From NCBI GenBank assembly GCA_021737565.1, contig JAIPDS010000001.1, forward strand, positions 57,877 through 121,876: a stretch of 64,000 bases of DNA. Reading direction: 5' to 3'. The notes beneath the pieces were generated by a model. It saw nothing but the letters and a program-made list of their open reading frames with translations. It was not told where the DNA came from and did no database searches. A program made the translations under genes and the position numbers. Numbering within the stretch: position 1 is the first letter of the stretch; the number at the start of each line of letters is the position of its first letter. Below are positions 17,857-26,064 of this stretch, piece by piece. This DNA is from Desulfobacteraceae bacterium. GTDB taxonomy: Bacteria > Desulfobacterota > Desulfobacteria > Desulfobacterales > Desulfosalsimonadaceae.

Positions 17857-19329
17857 ATGACCTTCAGGACAAACTATACAGTAAACAGAACCCCCAGGTT
17901 TTCGCTGCTTTCAGAGGACCAGAAAGCGCGCATATTCCGGGGAGTGATAAAGACGTTAAATGATACCGGTGCAAACGTTCACCACGAAAAAGTAAGAGAA
18001 CTGCTTGCCAACAACCGCTGCAAGGTCGACGGCAAGCGCGTGCGCATCCCGCCGGAAGTGGTGCGTGATGCACTGGCTTCCCTGCCGCCCACGACCACTA
18101 TATACAGCTGGGACGGGCAGGAGGAAATGTGCTATGTCGAGCCAGGCAGAAGCTATTTCGGCCCCGGTCCCACACCGCCTAATTTTATTGACACCGAGAC
18201 CCTGGAGCGCAGGCCTTATCAGCGCAAGGATGCCACAATCGTGGCAAGGGTGTGCGATGCCCTTCCGAATATAGGCTATGTGCAGTCTCTTGGCTCCATA
18301 GACGACGTAACCCATGCGCTCTCTGATGTCTACGAGTTTGCCGACATGATTCAGAATACGCGCAAGGTTATCATGAACTGGGCATTCAGCGAGGAAAACG
18401 TAAGAGACGAGCACCGCATCGGCATTGTCATGGCAGGAGGAGAGGAGGCCTTTAAACGCTATCCCAACTTCATTCACTATAGCGAGCCCATAAGCCCTCT
18501 TACCAGTGATTTTGACGCCATAGGCAAGTGCTATTACTGCGCCCAGCACCGGATTCCGCAGGTATATACGCCCTGCTCCATCGGAGGCGCAACAGTGCCG
18601 GCCACTCATGCCGGCCAGATCATTACAGCCATGTCAGAGTCTATGGTTGGGGTCGTGGTATCTCAGCTGCTGAATCCGGGCACATGCATTCTCATCGGCG
18701 GAGTGCAGTCGATTCTGGACATGCGGCGTACTATCTATTCATACGGCGCCCCGGAGCTTAGCATCATGAGCGCTGCATTCACAGAGATGCTCAATTACGT
18801 GGGCCTGCCCATGTACTCAACTGCCGGCTGCACGGATACCAAGAAGATGGAGCTTCAGTCAGGCATTGAAGCCGCATTTTCCATTCACATGGCAATGATG
18901 TCCGGGGCCAACTTCGTCCATGACAACGGCTATACAGAATCCGGCATCACCGGCGATGTTTTCCAGACCGTAATGGATGATGAAATTATCGGCATGAGCA
19001 GACTGATCTGCGGCGGCGTGGAGGTAAACGAGGAAACCCTGGCTGTTGACGAGATATGCAACGTGGGGCCGGGCGGCCATTACCTGTATGAGGACCATAC
19101 AATGAAATGGTTCCGCAAGCACTGGCAGCCCACGCTTATGGACAGAAACAGCTACGAGGACTGGGACGCCCAGGGCAGACTGACCATGAAGGATCGTATT
19201 ATAAAGAAGACCCGCGATATAATAGAGAATCATGAAGGTCCGATTTCAAAGGTTCCCAATGAGGCCAAGAAGGATATTGAGAAGATCCTTGACGAGGCCG
19301 AAGAGCGGGTACGCTCCAAATCCAAATAG
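17857..19329 (+). CDS. MttB-family methyltransferase (non-pyrrolysine), copy 2
   Basis: This second COG5598 protein has 490 residues and starts at ATG 17857 with AGAGGAGAA upstream. It shares the layout of copy 1 (TGANVHHEKVRELL, YFGPGPTPPNFID, SEPISPLTSDFDAIGK, YTPCSIGGATVPATHAG, IYSYGAPELSIMSAAF, STAGCTDTKKME, NVGPGGHYLYEDHT) but differs widely in detail, so the two are paralogues, not a recent duplication. No TAG codon occurs. Two enzymes with one corrinoid protein suggest two methyl donors, or a heteromeric enzyme. A long hairpin follows the stop. Confidence 0.9.
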   Translation: MTFRTNYTVNRTPRFSLLSEDQKARIFRGVIKTLNDTGANVHHEKVRELLANNRCKVDGKRVRIPPEVVRDALASLPPTTTIYSWDGQEEMCYVEPGRSYFGPGPTPPNFIDTETLERRPYQRKDATIVARVCDALPNIGYVQSLGSIDDVTHALSDVYEFADMIQNTRKVIMNWAFSEENVRDEHRIGIVMAGGEEAFKRYPNFIHYSEPISPLTSDFDAIGKCYYCAQHRIPQVYTPCSIGGATVPATHAGQIITAMSESMVGVVVSQLLNPGTCILIGGVQSILDMRRTIYSYGAPELSIMSAAFTEMLNYVGLPMYSTAGCTDTKKMELQSGIEAAFSIHMAMMSGANFVHDNGYTESGITGDVFQTVMDDEIIGMSRLICGGVEVNEETLAVDEICNVGPGGHYLYEDHTMKWFRKHWQPTLMDRNSYEDWDAQGRLTMKDRIIKKTRDIIENHEGPISKVPNEAKKDIEKILDEAEERVRSKSK

Positions 19330-19355
19330 TTTTGAAAGTGACTGTTAAAAGCATC

Positions 19356-19398
19356 GGGAAAGCCTGTGAAGGCAAAAAATTTGCCCGCAGGCTTTTCC
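19356..19398 (+). terminator. long hairpin after the second mttB gene
   Basis: GGGAAAGCCTG (19356-19366) pairs with CAGGCTTTTCC (19388-19398, with G-U), and GGCAAA pairs with TTTGCC inside. No clean T-run follows, so it may act as a partial terminator or a 3' stabiliser separating the methyltransferase genes from the downstream genes. Confidence 0.5.
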
Positions 19399-19517
19399 AG
19401 CATTCGGCCCCGGCTGTTTAGGGTATAACTTTTTGAATTTAAAATAAAACAATCTCAGAGCCGGGAGAGTGGTATAATAATATAAATTTTGAGCATTTAC
19501 TCATAAAATAACGGAAA

Positions 19518-21575
19518 ATGAAGATACAGCAAGCCTATGATCCGGGGGCGGTGCAAAGAGGGCCGGGCCCCGGCAAAGACAAGCAGGCCAATTATGTTGT
19601 GGGCATTGATACCGGGGGCACTTACACGGACGGTGTGCTTATGGACTATACCTCACGCGAGGTCATTGCTTCCGGAAAAACCCTGACCACCCGGGAAGAT
19701 CTGGCCAGGGGGGTGGTTTCGGTTTTAAAAATGCTGGAGATAAAGGACCCTTCCCGGGTCAAGCTGGTGGGAATATCAAGCACCCTTGCTACCAATTCGG
19801 TGGCAGAGGGAAAAGCAAGAGATGTGGGGTTAATTCTTATAGGATATGACAAGGAGCTTATTTCCTCCTTCGGCCTTCAGGAGAAGCTTTCAACCCGGTA
19901 TTTTGAATTTTTCAAAGGAGGCCACACTTCCCGCGGAGAAGAGCAGGCCCCTCCTGATATAGACGGAATCATACAATGGGTCGAAGAAAACAGGGACAGT
20001 GTTGATGCATTTGCCATATCCAGTTATTTCAGTCCGCTTAACCCATCTCATGAAGAAGCGGCGTTTAAGGCGATAAGGGATGTCTGCGAGCATCCTGTGG
20101 TGCTTGGACACCAGCTTTCCACCCAGCTTGATTCGGTAAAGCGTGCGGCCACGGCGAACCTGAATGCATCGCTGGTGGCGGTGATGCATGAATTTATAGA
20201 GGCAGTAAAGTCGTCTCTCAAGCATCAGAATATCAATGCCCCCCTGATGATTGTAAAGGGGGACGGATCGCTAATGCCTTATACAGAGGCTGTTGAAAAG
20301 CCGGTGGAGACCGTGATGTCGGGTCCGGCTGCAAGCGCGATCGGCGGATTGTTTTTTTCCGGCAGGAGCAACGCCCTGATGATCGATGTTGGTGGCACCA
20401 CAACGGATATGGCCTTTATTGAAGAAGGCCGGGTAACAGTATCGGATTCAGGCGCCAGGGTGGGCGAAATCGAGACAGCGGTAAGAGCAGCAAGAATCAG
20501 AACGGCATGTGTTGGTTGTGACAGCAGGATATCGTTTGATCGGGGCGGTCATGTACAGGTGGGACCCGATCGGGTGGTGCCTATTTGCAGGCTGGCTGCC
20601 GGGCATCCCAATGTTCGGGAATCCATAATGTCTATTGAATTAAAGGATAAAAATTTCTGGAAGCCTTCGGATATTGAATTCTGGCTGCTGCACAAGCAGA
20701 TGGATCCCGGGGAGGCGGGCATAGAAGATTCCAGGCACGTTAAACTGATAAATATGTTAAACAAAGGTCCGGCCTGTGTCTCCGATATACTGAAAACTCT
20801 GGGTTTTCACCATGTGGTCCAGCTGGATGCGGACGGTCTTTTCAGGCAGGGTATAATCGAGCAGGCGACCTTAACACCCACGGACCTGCTTCATATAAAC
20901 GGTCAGATGGATTCCTGGGACGCGGATACGGCAAGACAGGCGGTTAAATGCGCCTGTGTCATTCACAACAGGAATCGCAAAACTTTTGTTGAGCAGACAC
21001 TGGACCAGGTAGTTGCAATGATGGTTGAAGAGGCGGTGGTGTTTCTTGCAGGGCAGACAGGAGACACCGGCCTGCCAGACATGGTTGACGGAAGCTGGGG
21101 CAGATGGCTGCTTGATGAATCAATAAAAGGTGGAAATCCCCACCTGTCGGTAAGTATATCCAGCCGTTTTCCGGTTATAGGCATAGGGGCGCCTGCGGGA
21201 ATCTTTGTCAAACGGGTGGCCGAGACCTTAAAGGCACCGTTTATCCTGCCCGGCCATGCCCACGTGGCAAATGCGGCCGGGGCAGTGGCCGGCTCGGTGG
21301 TGACCGAAAAAGAAGCCATTCTTTATACCAGCGAATCGGAAGGCAGCCATGCCTATGTGGTAAGGATCGGGGATGAAAGAACCAGTTTTAACGAATATGA
21401 AGAAGCGATGGCCCACGCAAGAAAGAAGGCGGCGCGCCTGGCCCGGCAGGGGGCCGAGAGCGCGGGAGCAAGTGATCCGCGCGTAAACATCACGGTCAAA
21501 ACCGAAGGCGATCTGGAAAGAATTCTTGCAAGGGCGGTTGGCAATCCGCGTCTTGCAGAGCAGTTCGGTGAATAA
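19518..21575 (+). CDS. hydantoinase/oxoprolinase-family ASKHA protein
   Basis: The 685-residue protein has the HyuA-type ATPase fold. The phosphate-1 motif GIDTGGTYTDGVLMDY is followed by ISSTLATNSVAEGK, a DSVKRAATANLNASL segment, and MSGPAASAIGG with ALMIDVGGTTTDMAFIE. ATP-dependent amide hydrolysis is known for relatives. Homologues occur often beside corrinoid methyltransferase genes, where their role is not established. It stands after a 188-bp gap with a TATAAT (19473-19478) but no good -35, and its Shine-Dalgarno is weak. It may act on the demethylated product, on a methylated cyclic substrate, or in cofactor activation. Confidence 0.82.
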   Translation: MKIQQAYDPGAVQRGPGPGKDKQANYVVGIDTGGTYTDGVLMDYTSREVIASGKTLTTREDLARGVVSVLKMLEIKDPSRVKLVGISSTLATNSVAEGKARDVGLILIGYDKELISSFGLQEKLSTRYFEFFKGGHTSRGEEQAPPDIDGIIQWVEENRDSVDAFAISSYFSPLNPSHEEAAFKAIRDVCEHPVVLGHQLSTQLDSVKRAATANLNASLVAVMHEFIEAVKSSLKHQNINAPLMIVKGDGSLMPYTEAVEKPVETVMSGPAASAIGGLFFSGRSNALMIDVGGTTTDMAFIEEGRVTVSDSGARVGEIETAVRAARIRTACVGCDSRISFDRGGHVQVGPDRVVPICRLAAGHPNVRESIMSIELKDKNFWKPSDIEFWLLHKQMDPGEAGIEDSRHVKLINMLNKGPACVSDILKTLGFHHVVQLDADGLFRQGIIEQATLTPTDLLHINGQMDSWDADTARQAVKCACVIHNRNRKTFVEQTLDQVVAMMVEEAVVFLAGQTGDTGLPDMVDGSWGRWLLDESIKGGNPHLSVSISSRFPVIGIGAPAGIFVKRVAETLKAPFILPGHAHVANAAGAVAGSVVTEKEAILYTSESEGSHAYVVRIGDERTSFNEYEEAMAHARKKAARLARQGAESAGASDPRVNITVKTEGDLERILARAVGNPRLAEQFGE

Positions 21576-21637
21576 GTGCGGAAGATGAAGGGGCCCTGCG
21601 TCCAAGGCGCAAGGGACAAGCATAAGAGGCATTAGAT

Positions 21638-22099
21638 ATGGGACGTGATGCGATGACGCTTGAAGAGCGGATTATAAAGATGCTTGAGGACAATGGCATT
21701 GAATACCAATGCATCGGGCATGAGCCGGTATATACGAATCCTGCCATGGCAGAAGCCCTGGGAGTAGCCGAGGGGCAGACCGTAAAGTCCCTTGTGCTTA
21801 CAATAAAGGAGGGCGAAATGGTCGTCCTGGTGCTCCCCGGAGACCGAAAAGCCGACTGGAAGAGGGCTGCAGTGGCCGCAGGCACCAAAAAAGTTTCGTT
21901 TGCAAAACCCGAAGCGGTTCTGCAAACCGTAGGGTGCGGGGTGGGATGTGTGCCGCCGTTCGGGCACGGGCTGGCCGTGTATATGGAGCGCGAACTGGCG
22001 GAAAAAAATAAAGTATACTTTAATCCGGGCGTGCATCACAAGTCGTTTAAGATAAACGGCAGGGATTTAAAGGCCATGTGTAATCCGGGTTTTATTTAG
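21638..22099 (+). CDS. YbaK/EbsC-family aminoacyl-tRNA deacylase
   Basis: This 153-residue protein has the YbaK/ProX editing fold, which hydrolyses mischarged tRNAs. Visible features: EPVYTNPAMAEALGV, the VKSLVLTIKEGEMVVLVLPGDRKADWK strand region with a conserved Lys, and VGCVPPFGHGL. Its position between a hydantoinase homologue and an ACT regulator is odd for a housekeeping enzyme. It may be a specialised free-standing editing factor, or simply carried along in the operon. ATG 21638 has AAGAGG upstream; an ATG at 21653 is an alternative. Confidence 0.85.
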   Translation: MGRDAMTLEERIIKMLEDNGIEYQCIGHEPVYTNPAMAEALGVAEGQTVKSLVLTIKEGEMVVLVLPGDRKADWKRAAVAAGTKKVSFAKPEAVLQTVGCGVGCVPPFGHGLAVYMERELAEKNKVYFNPGVHHKSFKINGRDLKAMCNPGFI

Positions 22100-22116
22100 A
22101 AATAAAGGTACGGTTT

Positions 22117-22644
22117 ATGAAACGTGAATTTATCATATCAGCGGTAGGAAGAAATGTTACCGGCATAGTGGCAAGGGTTTCAAAGGCTGTCTACGAGTGC
22201 GCATGCAATTTCGAGGACTCGCGCATGACCCTTCTGGGAAACCATTTTGCCCTGATGATACTGGTAACAGCAGAAGATGAAAAGGTGCATCAGGATCTTG
22301 AAGCGTCCTGCGAGCGTCTCGGGCAGGAAAAGGACCTTAATGTCACCTTGTTTCCGGTAAAGGATGCCGGGGAGGGGCCGGGAACAGAGCCCAATTACGA
22401 GATCAGGGTCAAGGGCGTGGATCGCATGGGTATTGTGTATCGGGCAACACAGCTTCTTGCATCCAGGAATATCAATATCGTGGAGCTTGAAACCAGGATA
22501 GAGACCGGAAGAGACGGCAGAAGCCTGTTTACCATGCGTACCAGTGTTGTGGTTCCGCGGGAAGTGGACGGCGAGTCCCTGCGCAGGGATTTGAAATATC
22601 TGGCAGAAGACCTGCAGGAAACCATTTCATTGACCCGGATATAG
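22117..22644 (+). CDS. tandem ACT-domain regulator (GcvR-like)
   Basis: Two ACT domains fill the 175 residues: about 4-80 (FIISAVGRNVTGIVARVSKAV) and about 93-173 (YEIRVKGVDRMGIVYRATQLL, NIVELETRIE). This matches GcvR-type glycine cleavage regulators, which bind small amino acids and act by protein contact, having no DNA-binding domain. In a cluster that may yield glycine derivatives and that ends with serA, sensing of glycine or serine is a reasonable inference. It lies 17 nt after ybaK and 5 nt before the RACo gene. Confidence 0.85.
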   Translation: MKREFIISAVGRNVTGIVARVSKAVYECACNFEDSRMTLLGNHFALMILVTAEDEKVHQDLEASCERLGQEKDLNVTLFPVKDAGEGPGTEPNYEIRVKGVDRMGIVYRATQLLASRNINIVELETRIETGRDGRSLFTMRTSVVVPREVDGESLRRDLKYLAEDLQETISLTRI

Positions 22645-22649
22645 CCGTT

Positions 22650-24413
22650 ATGCCTGAAATAAGAGTTATACCGGAAGATATTGCCGTTAATACCCGAAAA
22701 GGGGAAACCGTAAGAGATGCCCTTTACAGGGCGGGCATCGAACTTGACACCCCCTGCAACGGACAGGGAATTTGCGGCAAATGCAAGATCCGGATGGTTG
22801 AGCCGGATAATGTGCCAGAAACGCCCCACAGGGAAATTACAGAGGAGCAGGCAAAAGAGGGAGTCCGTCTTGCCTGCCGCATGGTGCCGAAAACCGATAT
22901 GACAATCCGGCTGCTTTCTGAATTTCACCGGGATGAACACAGGATACTGGAAGGTGACCGGGATTCTTCCTTTTCCGAGTGGGGGGCGTTTGAAGCGACT
23001 TCCGGCCCTGCCAGGCGGCACCTGGCCGAGTCCGAACCCCGCGTGCGCAACGTGCCGGCAGTCGCGGTCGATTGTTCCGGCGGCTCTTGTATAATGCACT
23101 ATGACAAGGAAGAACCCGTAAAGCTTGATCCCTGGCAGGCCGGGGCAAAACCCATGGGGCTTGCAATTGATCTGGGGACCACCTCGCTGGTGGTATCGCT
23201 CCTGGATCTTTCAAGCGGCCGGGAGCTTGCAACAACTTCAAGTTTGAATCCGCAGATCCGCTTTGGACATGATGTTGTACGCCGTATCCAGAAAGGTTCC
23301 ACGCCGGAGGGCCTGGCGGAATTGTCAGAATGTGTAAGAGACGGGTTAAACCGGCTGATTGATCAGGCCTGTGACGATTCCGGGGCCGATCCGCAGGAAG
23401 TGCTAGATGTGGTCATCGGCGGCAATACCACTATGCTGCAGCTTGCAGCCGCCATTGACCCGGAGCCTCTGGGCAGGGTGCCTTTTGACGTCGGCCTTGA
23501 AAGCGGGCGGAGTTATCCGGTATCCCGGTTCGGCTTAAACATTCATCCTTTGGCAAGGGTTTATGTGCCGCCGATCATACACGCATACGTGGGTGCTGAT
23601 ATCACTGCCGGGCTGCTGGTCTCAAGGAGATTTTTCAATCCGGACGGAAAAATGCTGTTTGTGGATGTGGGCACCAACGGTGAAATGGGGTTAAGCGCTT
23701 CAGACCATTATTTGATGACATCTACTGCAGCAGGCCCTGCTTTTGAAGGCATGGGCATATCCTGCGGCATGCGCGCCCGCATCGGAGCGGTGGAAGCGGT
23801 AATCACAGACGGCATAAGCACCTTTGAGGTTCATACAATAGGCAATGCACCGGCCGAAGGCATTTGCGGGAGCGGAATAATAGATTTGATAGCGGCTATG
23901 GTGCGCCTGGGCGTAATTGATACAACCGGCCGGATGCGGCAGCCCGGCAAAACAGAGGGCCTGCCGCCGTCAGTAGCCGAAAGAATAGAGGAGATAAATG
24001 ATAAGCCGGCCTTCCGGGTAAGCGGGAAGGTTTATTTTACCCAGGAGGATGTGCGCCAGGTGCAGCTTGCCAAAAGCGCCATAAGAGCTGCAATCGAGAT
24101 TCTGCTGCACGAGGCGGAATTAGAGGGCAGCAGGCTGGAGAGAATCGTATTGGCAGGGGGTTTCGGGTATTCGCTGCGGGCTGAAAATCTTGAAACCATA
24201 GGCCTGCTGCCGCCGCATACCGCGGAAAAAGTATATTTTGCCGGCAATACCAGCCGTATAGGATGCGTGCGGATGCTTAGAAATGTGGCATACCGGCGGT
24301 TTCTGGAAGAAAAAACCGGCGCGGTCAAACACGTATCAATAGAGACCCGGCCCGATTTTATGGAACAGTACGTGGCGGCAATGGAATTTCCCGAACCTGA
24401 AAGCAATCAATAA
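22650..24413 (+). CDS. RACo-type corrinoid protein reductive activator
   Basis: This 587-residue protein restores the inactive Co(II) corrinoid to Co(I) in an ATP-dependent way. An N-terminal plant-type [2Fe-2S] domain (CNGQGICGKC plus a later LACRM Cys) is followed by a linker and a C-terminal ASKHA domain of DUF4445 type. Motifs are GLAIDLGTTSLVVSLLDL, FVDVGTNGEMGLS, GICGSGIIDLIAAMVRLG and IVLAGGFGYSL. Such genes accompany corrinoid methyltransferases, and here the partner is the corrinoid protein encoded at 15508-16146. Start ATG 22650 lies 5 nt after the ACT gene. Confidence 0.93.
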   Translation: MPEIRVIPEDIAVNTRKGETVRDALYRAGIELDTPCNGQGICGKCKIRMVEPDNVPETPHREITEEQAKEGVRLACRMVPKTDMTIRLLSEFHRDEHRILEGDRDSSFSEWGAFEATSGPARRHLAESEPRVRNVPAVAVDCSGGSCIMHYDKEEPVKLDPWQAGAKPMGLAIDLGTTSLVVSLLDLSSGRELATTSSLNPQIRFGHDVVRRIQKGSTPEGLAELSECVRDGLNRLIDQACDDSGADPQEVLDVVIGGNTTMLQLAAAIDPEPLGRVPFDVGLESGRSYPVSRFGLNIHPLARVYVPPIIHAYVGADITAGLLVSRRFFNPDGKMLFVDVGTNGEMGLSASDHYLMTSTAAGPAFEGMGISCGMRARIGAVEAVITDGISTFEVHTIGNAPAEGICGSGIIDLIAAMVRLGVIDTTGRMRQPGKTEGLPPSVAERIEEINDKPAFRVSGKVYFTQEDVRQVQLAKSAIRAAIEILLHEAELEGSRLERIVLAGGFGYSLRAENLETIGLLPPHTAEKVYFAGNTSRIGCVRMLRNVAYRRFLEEKTGAVKHVSIETRPDFMEQYVAAMEFPEPESNQ

Positions 24414-24414
24414 T

Positions 24415-25140
24415 ATGGCAGAAAACGACTGGCCGAAAACCGGCAAACCTGATGCCCCCGGCCCCCGCGTGATTATTGCCTGCAGGGTGATGAAGCATGA
24501 GCTGGACGCCATGCGGGGGCAAGACAGGGAGGGGGATATAGAAATCAGGTATCTTGACCAGAATCTGCACAGGACCCCGGAGAAAATGCCGGGTCTTATT
24601 CAGGAGCAAGTAGATGAAGCATCCGAATATGCAGGTTTGATAGTGCTGGGCTACGGGCTTTGTTCAAACGGCATTGTTGGAGTGACGGCCAGAAAGCAGA
24701 GAGTGTGCATCCCCAGGGTGCATGATTGCATAGCGCTTTTTCTGGGATCAAGGCGGGCCTATTTTGATGCTTTTAAAAAAAGGGCCGGAACCTACTACCT
24801 GACCCCCGGATGGGTGGCTGAAGAAAAAGATCCCCTGGGAATGATGGAAAACGAGTATACTTCGAAAATGGGCAGGGAAACCGCTGAATGGGGTATTAAG
24901 GAGGAGCTGAAGCATTACACCCATATTGTGTTAATTGATACCGGGACCGGGGATATTGAAAAACTGCGAAAAAGAGCCAGGGCCAATGCCGGGTTTCTGG
25001 GCAAGGCCTATGAGGAAGTAAAGGGATCGGCCGCCTATTTTGAAAGGATACTGTTTGGCCCTTATGATCCCGGGGATTTTGTATGCCTGGAGCCCGGAGA
25101 CAAGGCCGGGCAGAAACCGTTTATGAAACAGCCGGAATAA
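24415..25140 (+). CDS. DUF1638 family protein
   Basis: This 241-residue cytosolic protein belongs to DUF1638, a family found almost only beside corrinoid-dependent methyltransferase genes and with no assigned reaction. Visible: VIIACRVMKHELDAM, YLDQNLHRTPEKM, LGYGLCSNGIVGV and PRVHDCIALFLGSR. Conserved Cys and His in these segments (ACRV, YGLCSNG, RVHDCI) suggest metal or corrinoid binding. The start overlaps the RACo stop region (TAATATG), so expression is coupled. A role in corrinoid loading or activation is inference. Confidence 0.88.
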   Translation: MAENDWPKTGKPDAPGPRVIIACRVMKHELDAMRGQDREGDIEIRYLDQNLHRTPEKMPGLIQEQVDEASEYAGLIVLGYGLCSNGIVGVTARKQRVCIPRVHDCIALFLGSRRAYFDAFKKRAGTYYLTPGWVAEEKDPLGMMENEYTSKMGRETAEWGIKEELKHYTHIVLIDTGTGDIEKLRKRARANAGFLGKAYEEVKGSAAYFERILFGPYDPGDFVCLEPGDKAGQKPFMKQPE

Positions 25141-25195
25141 TAAGTATCTTTGCCGGGAAAAATGCAGATAACCATAAAAATAAGGAGGTTTTGCT

Positions 25196-25993
25196 ATGTT
25201 AATAGTCGGAGAACTGATCAATTCCAGCAGAAAGGCCATCAAGGAGGCGGTTGACGCTGAAGATGCCGAAGCAATCAAAAAAATCGCAATAGACCAGTAT
25301 GAGAACGGAGCCAATTACATAGATGTCAATGCGGGTACATATGTGGGAAAAGAAGATAAGTACATGAAATGGCTCATATCAACAGTGCAGGAAGCCGTGG
25401 AGGTGCCCTGCTGCATTGACAGTCCGGATCCAAAAGTGGTTGAAGCCGCCCTTGAGCTCCACAAGGGAACGCCGATGATTAATTCGATTTCCCTTGAAAA
25501 GGAGCGGTGGGACGCATTATTGCCTGTTGTGGCGGGCTCTGACGTAAAGATTATCGCCCTTTGTATGAGTGATTCAGGCATGCCCGAGACAAAAGACGAC
25601 CGGCTTTCCATTGCTTCTGATCTGGTAAACGACCTGGTCAAAAACAATGTTCCGGTTGAAAATATTTACGTGGATCCACTGGTGCAGCCGATTTCCACGA
25701 ACGATTCCTACGGAATTGAATTCATGAACGCGGTTGAGGCGATTATGGCGGAATTCCCGGGCGTTCATACCATATGCGGGCTTTCCAATATTTCCTATGG
25801 CCTGCCGGAGCGCAAACTTCTCAATCAGACTTTTGTCGTAATGGCGATATGCAAGGGTCTTGACAGCGCGATTATCAACCCGCTGGACAGGCGGATGGTG
25901 GCCGGTATTCACGCTGCCGAAACCCTGGCAGGAAGGGATGAATACTGCAGCAATTATCTTATGGCCTACAGGGAGCAGAAGCTGAGCCTTTAA
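25196..25993 (+). CDS. methyltetrahydrofolate:corrinoid methyltransferase (MtgA/AcsE-like)
   Basis: The 265-residue pterin-binding TIM barrel moves methyl groups between a corrinoid protein and THF. Characteristic segments are LIVGELINSSRK, ANYIDVNAGTY, CCIDSPDPKVVEAAL, NSISLEKERW, DPLVQPISTN, ICGLSNISYGLPERKLLN and INPLDRRM. RBS AAGGAGG precedes ATG 25196. In known systems MtgA takes the methyl from the MtgB-charged corrinoid and makes methyl-THF. Methyl-THF is the substrate of the metF/metV module at the start of the window, tying the two clusters together functionally. Confidence 0.93.
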   Translation: MLIVGELINSSRKAIKEAVDAEDAEAIKKIAIDQYENGANYIDVNAGTYVGKEDKYMKWLISTVQEAVEVPCCIDSPDPKVVEAALELHKGTPMINSISLEKERWDALLPVVAGSDVKIIALCMSDSGMPETKDDRLSIASDLVNDLVKNNVPVENIYVDPLVQPISTNDSYGIEFMNAVEAIMAEFPGVHTICGLSNISYGLPERKLLNQTFVVMAICKGLDSAIINPLDRRMVAGIHAAETLAGRDEYCSNYLMAYREQKLSL

Positions 25994-26001
25994 AATAAAA
26001 A

Positions 26002-26040
26002 TTCGGATATCGAAATACGAAATTCGAAACAATATCGAAT
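26002..26040. repeat. short A/T-rich tcgaa-type repeat
   Basis: The gap before serA holds several degenerate copies of (a)tcgaa/(a)ttcg in about 40 bp. A similar motif appears in the leader at 14466-14486. It looks like low-complexity intergenic sequence. A regulator site shared by the two promoter regions is possible but unproven. Confidence 0.4.
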
Positions 26041-26064
26041 ACTATAATCATGGGAGGGAAAAAT

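Noticed and set aside
16294..19329. Pyrrolysine codon (TAG) in the MttB-family genes
   Set aside because: Both frames are open without TAG to TAA or TAG at the normal family end, so these are non-Pyl members.
19434..19478. Promoter before the hydantoinase homologue
   Set aside because: A TATAAT is present, but no -35 at a workable distance, so the gene may be read from upstream.
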